A stretch of DNA of 64,000 bases from Streptomyces naganishii JCM 4654. GTDB lineage: Bacteria; Actinomycetota; Actinomycetes; Streptomycetales; Streptomycetaceae. Positions 58,085 through 64,000 of this stretch are shown one piece after another. The translations under genes and the position numbers were made by a program. The stretch lies in assembly GCF_014650575.1 (NCBI RefSeq), contig NZ_BMVF01000029.1:1-64000 (forward strand), given 5' to 3'. The notes under the pieces were generated by a model. It made no database searches, was not told the origin of the DNA, and was given only the letters and a program-made list of their open reading frames with translations. The first letter of the stretch is position 1, and each line of letters opens with the position of its first letter.

Positions 58085-59405
58085 CCACCTCGTCCTCAAG
58101 GTGGCGGCCGCCGTCACCGCAGTGCAGACCGGCGCCGTGCTGCTCGCCACCCATGCCGTAGCCGCGCCCACACCCTCGCCGTCCGCGAGCAAGGATCCCT
58201 GCGACCTGATCCGCGGCCCCGCCAAGGACTACTGCGAGAAGGGCAACGGCTCCTCCCACTCCAACGGGCTGACCTCCGACCCCTCCTCCACCCTCGACCC
58301 CCTCTCCTCCCTCGCCAAAGGCTGTGCCGACGCCGCCTCCTGGACCATCGACAAGCTCAGCAAGGCGGTGAAGGAGACGGCCAACGTCGACTTCACCAAC
58401 CCGAAGTTCCTCCAGCAGTACGCCGTCGTCTTCGCCGCCTCCACGATCCTCACCCTGCTGCTGTGGCTGCTGGCCGTCGCCAAGCGCGCCGTCCGCGGCG
58501 TACCCCTGACCACTGCCATCGCGGAGGCGATCGGCTTCCTCTGGCTGACCGTCCTCGCCTCCGCCTTCACCCCCCTGATCCTCTACACCGTCGTCTCGGC
58601 CACCGACGGCGTCTCCGACGTCCTCGCCAAGGCCGGCGGCGACCAGGCGGACACCTTCTTCGGCACCTTCTCCGCCGCCCTCGGCAAGGGCGACAACATC
58701 GGCGGCGGCCCGATCATGCTGATCGTCGTCTCCCTGGTCTCCATCCTCGCCGCCGGTGTCCTCTGGCTCGAACTGGTCATCCGCGCCGCCCTGCTCTACG
58801 TAGGCGCGCTCCTCGGCACCGTCGTCTACGCCGGCCTCGTCGACAAGAACCTGTGGGGCCACGTCCGCCGCTGGGCCGGCGTCATGATCGCGGTGATCCT
58901 GGTCAAACCCGTCATCGTGATCGTCCTCGGACTCGCCGGCGCCCTGTCCTCCAACGGCAACGGCCCCGGCGCCTTCTCCGCCGTCGTCTCCGGCCTCGCC
59001 ATCATCCTGCTCGCCATCTTCGCCAGCGCGATGATCTACCGCTTCGTCCCCGGCTTCGGCGACGAGATCGCCGCCGGCCGCAACAACCGCATCATGCAGG
59101 GCGCCGAGGGCAAGGCCGCCGCCGTCATCAGCTCCCCCGCCACCCTCGTCGCCCAGGGCATCAAGACCCACAGCACCCGCGCCGACAGCAACGGCTCGGC
59201 GGGCGGCGGCCAGAACTCCGCCCCACGCCCGGCCAACCCCGCCTCCGGAGGCGTCGCCGCGCACAGCGCACGCGTCCCGGACGGCGGCGGCGGAGCCGTC
59301 CCCACCGCCGCACCCGCTCCCCGCGCACCCAGCCCGGTGAACACCCCCCACGCCAGCAGCACCCGCAACAGCAGTACCAACCGCACGGGAGGTGAAGGGC
59401 GTTGA
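58074..59405 (+). CDS. multi-span membrane protein, VirB6/TrbL-like (T4SS-like cluster)
   Basis: A 443-residue protein with a signal-like N-terminus (LKVAAAVTAVQTGAVLLATHAVA), an acidic Ser/Pro-rich segment with a Cys pair (DPCDLI, DYCEKG), then about six membrane spans (QQYAVVFAASTILTLLLWLL, IMLIVVSLVSILAAGVLWLE, IAVILVKPVIVIVLGLAGAL). The Ala/Pro/Ser-rich tail after 370 is disordered. This is the layout of VirB6/TrbL channel proteins. It overlaps the previous gene by 11 nt and the next by 4 nt. Confidence 0.8.
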   Translation: MRANHLVLKVAAAVTAVQTGAVLLATHAVAAPTPSPSASKDPCDLIRGPAKDYCEKGNGSSHSNGLTSDPSSTLDPLSSLAKGCADAASWTIDKLSKAVKETANVDFTNPKFLQQYAVVFAASTILTLLLWLLAVAKRAVRGVPLTTAIAEAIGFLWLTVLASAFTPLILYTVVSATDGVSDVLAKAGGDQADTFFGTFSAALGKGDNIGGGPIMLIVVSLVSILAAGVLWLELVIRAALLYVGALLGTVVYAGLVDKNLWGHVRRWAGVMIAVILVKPVIVIVLGLAGALSSNGNGPGAFSAVVSGLAIILLAIFASAMIYRFVPGFGDEIAAGRNNRIMQGAEGKAAAVISSPATLVAQGIKTHSTRADSNGSAGGGQNSAPRPANPASGGVAAHSARVPDGGGGAVPTAAPAPRAPSPVNTPHASSTRNSSTNRTGGEGR

Positions 59406-60961
59406 CGACCGAGTCCCACCTGTCCCACACGGTCGCGCCCCGCCGTACGTATCTCATCGGCCGCGCCCGGCCGAACGCGATCGTCGGCCGAAACCGCGAG
59501 ACCGGCGAGATCGTCCTGATCATCGCCGGGGCCTTCCTCGGCATGATGTGCGGGCTCCTCGTCCCCGTGCTCTCCCTGCGCATCGTGCTGCTGACCGGCT
59601 TCCCCCTGCTCGCCCTCGCCGCCGTCTACGTCCCCTACCGGCGCCGCACCTTCTACAAGTGGTTCGAGATCAACCGCTCCTACAAGCGCACCGTCAAACG
59701 CGGCGCCCTCTACCGCTCCTCCGTCATGGAGGCCGGCACCCGCATCGACGGCCGCGAGATCGAGGTCGGCCCCCCGCCCGGCATCGGCCGCATCACCTGG
59801 CTCGCCGCGCCCTTCGGCCCCGACGAGATCGCCGTACTCCTGCACGCCGACCGCAAGACCGTCACCGCCGCCATCGAGATCGAGGGCCCCGGCGTCGGCC
59901 TGCGCGACTCCGAGGACCAGGAGGCCCTCGTCGACCGGTTCGGCACCCTCCTCAAGCACGTGGCCAACGGCGACGGCTTCGTCACCCGCATCCAGATGCT
60001 CGCCCGCACCCTCCCCGCCGACCCCGACGCCCACGCCAAGGACGTCACCCAGCGCGGCGACGAACGCGCACCGGCCTGGCTCCAGCGGTCCTACGACCAA
60101 CTCCAGTCCATGGTGTCCACCAGCAGTGAGCAGCACCGCGCCTACCTCGTCGCCTGCATGCACTACACCCGCGAACTCGCCGCCGAGGCCCAGGCCATGG
60201 CACGCGCCGCCCGCTCCCGCGACGGCCGCAGACTCGACCGGGACGCGGGCCTCGCCGTCGTCATGGCCCGCGAGCTGACCGACATCTGCTCCCGCCTCCA
60301 GGAGGCCGACATCCGCGTACGGCAGCCGCTCGGCCAGGGCAGGCTGTCCTCGCTGATCCACTCCATGTACGACCCGGACCACCCCATCGACCACATCCAG
60401 GCCATGACCAAGCGCAACGCCTGGCCCGCCGAACTCGACGCCATGGAGCCCACCTACCTCCAGGCAAAGACCCGCGAGTCCGCCACCCGCGAGCCCTGGT
60501 GCCACGCCACCGCCTGGGTCAAGGAGTGGCCCATGACCCCGGTCGGCGTGAACTTCCTCGCCCCGCTCCTCGTCCACACCCCCGACGTCATCCGCACCGT
60601 CGCCGTCACGATGGACCTCGAACCCACCGAGATCGCCATCGAACGCATGCTCACCGAGAAGACCAACGACGTCGCCGAGGCCAGCCGCGCCGCCAAGATG
60701 AACCGCACCGTCGACCCCCGCGACGTGGCCGCCCACACCCGCCTCGACCAGCGCGGCGAGGACCTCGCCAGCGGCGCCGCCGGCGTCAACCTCGTCGGCT
60801 ACATCACCGTCTCCTCCCGCACCCCCGAAGCCCTCGCCCGCGACAAGCGGACGATAAGGGCCTCGGCCGGGAAGTCGTACCTGAAACTGGAGTGGTGCGA
60901 CCGCGAGCACCACCGCGCCTTCGTGAACACGCTCCCGTTCGCCACCGGAATCCGACGGTAG
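59402..60961 (+). CDS. SCO6880-family protein: VirB3/VirB4 N-terminal-like part
   Basis: A 519-residue protein. Residues 35-75 hold two membrane spans (IVLIIAGAFLGMMCGLLVPV) like VirB3 or PrgI. Residues 80-519 resemble the N-terminal, non-ATPase half of VirB4 proteins; no P-loop is present. TTG 59402 overlaps the previous stop (TTGA) and follows GGAGGTGAAGG. The ATPase half is encoded by the next gene 14 bp later, so a VirB4-type factor appears split into two polypeptides here. Confidence 0.83.
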   Translation: MTTESHLSHTVAPRRTYLIGRARPNAIVGRNRETGEIVLIIAGAFLGMMCGLLVPVLSLRIVLLTGFPLLALAAVYVPYRRRTFYKWFEINRSYKRTVKRGALYRSSVMEAGTRIDGREIEVGPPPGIGRITWLAAPFGPDEIAVLLHADRKTVTAAIEIEGPGVGLRDSEDQEALVDRFGTLLKHVANGDGFVTRIQMLARTLPADPDAHAKDVTQRGDERAPAWLQRSYDQLQSMVSTSSEQHRAYLVACMHYTRELAAEAQAMARAARSRDGRRLDRDAGLAVVMARELTDICSRLQEADIRVRQPLGQGRLSSLIHSMYDPDHPIDHIQAMTKRNAWPAELDAMEPTYLQAKTRESATREPWCHATAWVKEWPMTPVGVNFLAPLLVHTPDVIRTVAVTMDLEPTEIAIERMLTEKTNDVAEASRAAKMNRTVDPRDVAAHTRLDQRGEDLASGAAGVNLVGYITVSSRTPEALARDKRTIRASAGKSYLKLEWCDREHHRAFVNTLPFATGIRR

Positions 60962-60975
60962 GGGCTGATGCTCTG

Positions 60976-62388
60976 ATGCGGGACCCGCTGACCGCACTCA
61001 CGGACGCCTTCACGTCCTTCCTCTTCGGGAAGGTCGAGACGACCCGTCTGCCGGTGCGCACCTCCACCGGCCAGGCCCAGGCGGTCTACCTGCCCACCGC
61101 CGCGCCCGGCCTCGGCGACTCCGGCGTCATCATCGGCCGCGAGGTCTACTCCGGCAAGGGCTACATCTACGACCCCTTCCAGCTCTACGGCCAGCAGCTC
61201 CCCGCCCCCCACTGGCTCGTCCTCGGCGAGTCCGGCAACGGCAAGTCGGCCCTGGAGAAGACCTACGTCCTGCGCCAGCTGCGCTTCCGCGACCGCCAGG
61301 TCGTCGTCCTCGACGCCCAGGGCGAGGACGGGGTCGGCGAGTGGAACCTCATCGCCGAGGAGCTGGGGATAACCCCCATCCGGCTCGACCCGACAGCGGC
61401 CCTCAACCACGGCATCCGCCTCAACCCGCTCGACCCGTCGATCACCACGACCGGGCAGCTCGCCCTGTTGCGCACCATCATCGAGGTCGCCATGGGCCAC
61501 GGCCTCGACGAGCGCTCCGGCTTCGCCCTCAAGGTCGCGCACGCCTACGTCAACGAGACGATCGTCGAACGCCAGCCGGTCCTCTCCGACATCGTCGAGC
61601 AACTGCGCCACCCCGAACCGGAGTCCGCCGAGGCGATGAACGTCGCCATAGACGACGTACGGGCCTGGGGCCTGGACGTGGCACTCGTCCTCGACCGCCT
61701 CGTCGACGGCGACCTGCGCGGCATGTTCGACGGCCCCACCACGGTCGGCATCGACCTGGACGCCCCCCTCATCGTCTTCGACCTCTCCCACATCGACCGC
61801 AACTCCATCGCCATGCCGATCCTGATGGCGATCGTCGGAGTCTGGCTCGAGCACACCTGGATCCGCCCCGACCGCAAGAAGCGCATCTTCCTGGTCGAGG
61901 AGGCCTGGCACATCATCAACAGCCCCTTCGTGGCCCAGCTGTTCCAGCGGCTGCTGAAGTTCGGCCGCCGGCTCGGCCTGTCCTTCGTGGCCGTCGTCCA
62001 CCACCTGTCCGACGTGGTGGACGGAGCGGCCGCCAAGGAGGCGGCGGCGATCCTGAAGATGGCGTCCACCAGGACCATCTACGCCCAGAAGGCCGACGAG
62101 GCGAGGGCCACCGGCCGCGTCCTCGGCCTGCCCCGGTGGGCCGTCGAGATCATCCCGACGCTCACCCCGGGCATCGCCGTCTGGGACGTCAACGGCAACG
62201 TCCAGGTCGTCAAACACCTGGTCACCGAGACCGAGCGCCCCCTGGTCTTCACCGACCGCGCCATGACCGAGTCCTCCAACGACTTCGCCGCCGACGAAGC
62301 CCTGCGCGCCGCCGAGCTGGAGGCCGAGGAGCGGGCGGCGGCCTTCGTGGAGCAGCACGTGGGCGACTCGGAATCGACGGTGGCGTAA
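60976..62388 (+). CDS. VirB4-like ATPase (C-terminal part of split VirB4)
   Basis: A 470-residue cytoplasmic ATPase. Walker A is GESGNGKS (84-91), Walker B RIFLVEEAW (about 303-311), and the motif NPLDPS (150-155) is typical of VirB4/TrbE. The RecA-like domain continues to about 400 (RRLGLSFVAVVHHLSDVVDG). The acidic C-terminus (ELEAEERAAAFVEQ) is disordered. It should energise assembly or transport through the membrane complex of the preceding genes. ATG 60976. The S. coelicolor counterpart belongs, as I recall, to the cmdABCDEF developmental cluster. Confidence 0.85.
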   Translation: MRDPLTALTDAFTSFLFGKVETTRLPVRTSTGQAQAVYLPTAAPGLGDSGVIIGREVYSGKGYIYDPFQLYGQQLPAPHWLVLGESGNGKSALEKTYVLRQLRFRDRQVVVLDAQGEDGVGEWNLIAEELGITPIRLDPTAALNHGIRLNPLDPSITTTGQLALLRTIIEVAMGHGLDERSGFALKVAHAYVNETIVERQPVLSDIVEQLRHPEPESAEAMNVAIDDVRAWGLDVALVLDRLVDGDLRGMFDGPTTVGIDLDAPLIVFDLSHIDRNSIAMPILMAIVGVWLEHTWIRPDRKKRIFLVEEAWHIINSPFVAQLFQRLLKFGRRLGLSFVAVVHHLSDVVDGAAAKEAAAILKMASTRTIYAQKADEARATGRVLGLPRWAVEIIPTLTPGIAVWDVNGNVQVVKHLVTETERPLVFTDRAMTESSNDFAADEALRAAELEAEERAAAFVEQHVGDSESTVA

Positions 62389-62417
62389 GGACGGCGCAGG
62401 GAGGGGACGGAAGAGGC

Positions 62418-64000
62418 GTGAGACCGGACGACCGCGACCAGGGACAGGGCGGGCAGGGCGGCCAGCGCCGGGGCGGCATCCCCGACGGCCTGCTGGTGGG
62501 CATCCTCGCCTTCCTCCTCGGCATGACCCTGCTGGTGTGGACGGCCACCGGCCTGGCCGGCCTGTTCTCCCACGGCGGCTGGCCGTCCGGGGTCACCTTC
62601 GTCCGCACGCCGACCGCGATGCGCCACCTGATCGGGCAGCCGCACGACATGGCGGGCGCCTGGCCGGACACCCCGCCGGCACAGCTGTCGGGGTACGGGC
62701 TGTTCTGGGGACTGTTCACAGGGCAGCTGATGGTGCTGTTCGTGCTGACCGTGTTCGTGATGGGCACGGTGGCCCGGTGGAGAGCGGTACGCCTCAGACA
62801 CCGCGGCGAGCGCCTGGCGGCGCGGGAGGCACAGGCGGTACGGGAGCGGCCGGGGGAGTCGGCGGAATCCCCGGCGCGGGACCGGGGGACGGCCCCGCTG
62901 CCGCGGGAGAGACCCGGGGCGGTCCCGCACGAGGTTCCGGTCACGCAGGAGGTACCGGTCACGCAGGAGGTTCCGGTCACGCAGGAGGGCGTACCCGAGG
63001 TACCCGCGCCCCGGACGCACCCGGAGCCCTCACAGCCGCTGGCGCGGCCCCTCGCCGCCGCGGACGAGCCCTTCCCGGGCGGCGGCCGTACGCCCACCCT
63101 CCTGGTCGCCCCGAGGGAGGACCGCCAGGCGGTCGCCGCGCAGGCGATCCGGGACGCGGCCGGCCCGGCCCTGGTCGTCACCTCGAACCCGGCCCTGTGG
63201 CAGGACACGAAGGACTCCCGCGCCAAGCTCGGACCGGTCCTCCTCTACGATCCCGCCCACCTGTGCGACACGCCGGCCCGCCTCCACTGGTCCCCGACGA
63301 CCGGCTGCGAGGACAAGCAGACGGCGACGGAGCGCTCGGCGGCCCTCCTCGCCCCCGTACGCCCCACCGCGAAGATCGACCAGGCGGTGGGCGACACCGC
63401 GGAGCTCCTGCTGCGGAGCTACCTCCACGCCGCCGCCATCGACGGCCGCACGATCCGGCACGTGCACCGCTGGGCCCAGGGAGTCCAGGTGCAGGACGCC
63501 GTACGCACGCTGCGCACCAGCCCCAAGGCCGCGGCCGGCTCGGCAGGCGAGCTCGAGGCCGCGCTCACCTCGCATCCCGAACGGCGCGACATCGCCCAGG
63601 AACTGACCAGCCGCGCGCTGGCCTCACTGTTCACGGTCAACATCCGCGAGGCCTGCACTCCCAACCGAACTGATGCGCTCGCCTTGGATTCCTTCGTCAA
63701 CGAAGGGGGCACGCTTTATGTGGTGGGGGAATCCATCGAGGATCCCCGAACCCACCCGGGCGCGATGCCCCTCCTGACCGGGCTCGCCTCAAGCGTGGTC
63801 GAGCGCGGCCGGCGCATGGCCGAACGGTCATCCTCCGGTCGGCTCGACCCACCACTCACGCTCGTCCTGGACGACGTCGCCGCCGTGGCGCCGCTGCCCC
63901 GGCTCCCGGGACTGCTGGCCGACGGAGCCGCCCGGGGGCTGCTGACCCTCGCCCTGCTGCGCTCCCGCGAACAGGGCCGCACCCGCTGGCCTCACGACCA
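62418..64000 (+). CDS. VirD4/TraD-like coupling protein homologue (partial, runs off window)
   Basis: The first 527 codons of a longer gene, starting with GTG 62418 (GGAAGAGG upstream). The protein has a short head, two membrane spans (about 23-45 and 92-115), a charged linker with three EVPVTQ repeats, then a nucleotide-hydrolase-like domain. At the Walker A position the sequence is TPTLLVAPREDRQAVAAQ, without G-x4-GKT, while a Walker B-like LTLVLDDVAAVAPLP is present. It therefore looks like a conjugation coupling protein with a degenerate P-loop. The end is outside the window. Confidence 0.78.
   Translation, partial: MRPDDRDQGQGGQGGQRRGGIPDGLLVGILAFLLGMTLLVWTATGLAGLFSHGGWPSGVTFVRTPTAMRHLIGQPHDMAGAWPDTPPAQLSGYGLFWGLFTGQLMVLFVLTVFVMGTVARWRAVRLRHRGERLAAREAQAVRERPGESAESPARDRGTAPLPRERPGAVPHEVPVTQEVPVTQEVPVTQEGVPEVPAPRTHPEPSQPLARPLAAADEPFPGGGRTPTLLVAPREDRQAVAAQAIRDAAGPALVVTSNPALWQDTKDSRAKLGPVLLYDPAHLCDTPARLHWSPTTGCEDKQTATERSAALLAPVRPTAKIDQAVGDTAELLLRSYLHAAAIDGRTIRHVHRWAQGVQVQDAVRTLRTSPKAAAGSAGELEAALTSHPERRDIAQELTSRALASLFTVNIREACTPNRTDALALDSFVNEGGTLYVVGESIEDPRTHPGAMPLLTGLASSVVERGRRMAERSSSGRLDPPLTLVLDDVAAVAPLPRLPGLLADGAARGLLTLALLRSREQGRTRWPHD
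62931..62984 (+). repeat. three 18-bp tandem repeats inside the coupling-protein gene
   Basis: GAGGTTCCGGTCACGCAG, GAGGTACCGGTCACGCAG and GAGGTTCCGGTCACGCAG follow one another and encode EVPVTQ three times in the linker between the membrane spans and the hydrolase-like domain. Copy number may vary between strains. Confidence 0.9.

Noticed and set aside
54059..64000. Integrated conjugative element or plasmid
   Set aside because: The T4SS-like genes suggested it, but no integrase, relaxase, replication gene, tRNA att site or base-composition shift is seen in the window.
1..64000. tRNA, rRNA, CRISPR arrays, insertion sequences
   Set aside because: Looked for T-loop signatures, regular repeat-spacer patterns and transposase motifs; none were found by eye. 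Short repeats that exist are listed separately.

Overview
The window is a high-GC actinobacterial chromosome segment, almost certainly from a Streptomyces. Codon third positions are overwhelmingly G/C. It carries genus-typical genes: devA/devB/devE, rsiG, nur, glnR, mshD, csoR, ppk and a PhoP-type pst operon. From memory (not searched), the gene order matches S. coelicolor around SCO4126 to SCO4193, read backwards. No rRNA, tRNA, insertion sequence, integrase, CRISPR array or plasmid replication gene was seen.

Layout. 0-9 kb: a NUDIX hydrolase, a nucleotidyltransferase-like protein, a MerR-PP2C fusion and a phosphotransferase, then a developmental block of three paralogous GntR regulators (devA, devE and a third one), two HAD hydrolases (devB and a second) and two paralogous 60-62 residue membrane proteins. 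9-11.5 kb: an Eis-type acetyltransferase and a repeat-rich gene-free tract. 11.5-16 kb: asparaginase, rsiG (anti-sigma factor for WhiG, with both c-di-GMP signatures intact), dtd, ygfZ, nur, a nitrobindin-like protein and a 32-residue membrane protein. 16-24.3 kb: a three-gene operon of membrane-anchored proteins of unknown function, a DsrE protein, and a sulfurtransferase operon preceded by a leaderless cysteine-containing leader peptide, then an LmeA-like protein, a ThiS/MoaD-like protein and a hydrolase. 24.5-31.4 kb: glnR, a LacI regulator, an MprAB/PepD-like stress module (HtrA-type protease, response regulator, kinase) and mshD. 31.4-38.6 kb: two divergent ABC-exporter operons, one led by an ECF sigma factor with a membrane anti-sigma factor, the other by a YtrA-type GntR regulator, with a perfect 17-bp inverted repeat between them. 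38.7-51.3 kb: phosphate and polyphosphate genes (ppk, CHAD, NUDIX, PiT with its DUF47 partner, pstSCAB with a PHO box) plus csoR and its operator. 51.5-56 kb: secreted or membrane enzymes. 56.7-64 kb: a chromosomal type-IV-secretion-like cluster that runs off the right edge.

How the genes work together. Much of the window serves development, nutrient sensing and the cell envelope. The phosphate genes cover uptake (pit, pst), storage (ppk) and probably polyphosphate binding (CHAD). Four loci pair a regulator with envelope functions. The least-described pieces are the type-IV-secretion-like cluster, whose VirB4-type ATPase is split into two proteins and whose coupling-type ATPase shows no Walker A; the third dev-like regulator/HAD pair; and the 60-62 residue membrane proteins beside the dev regulators. 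Several genes (the three dev-type regulators, the sulfur leader peptide and a small Cys-rich protein) have a TANNNT element 6-7 nt before the start codon, which suggests leaderless mRNAs.
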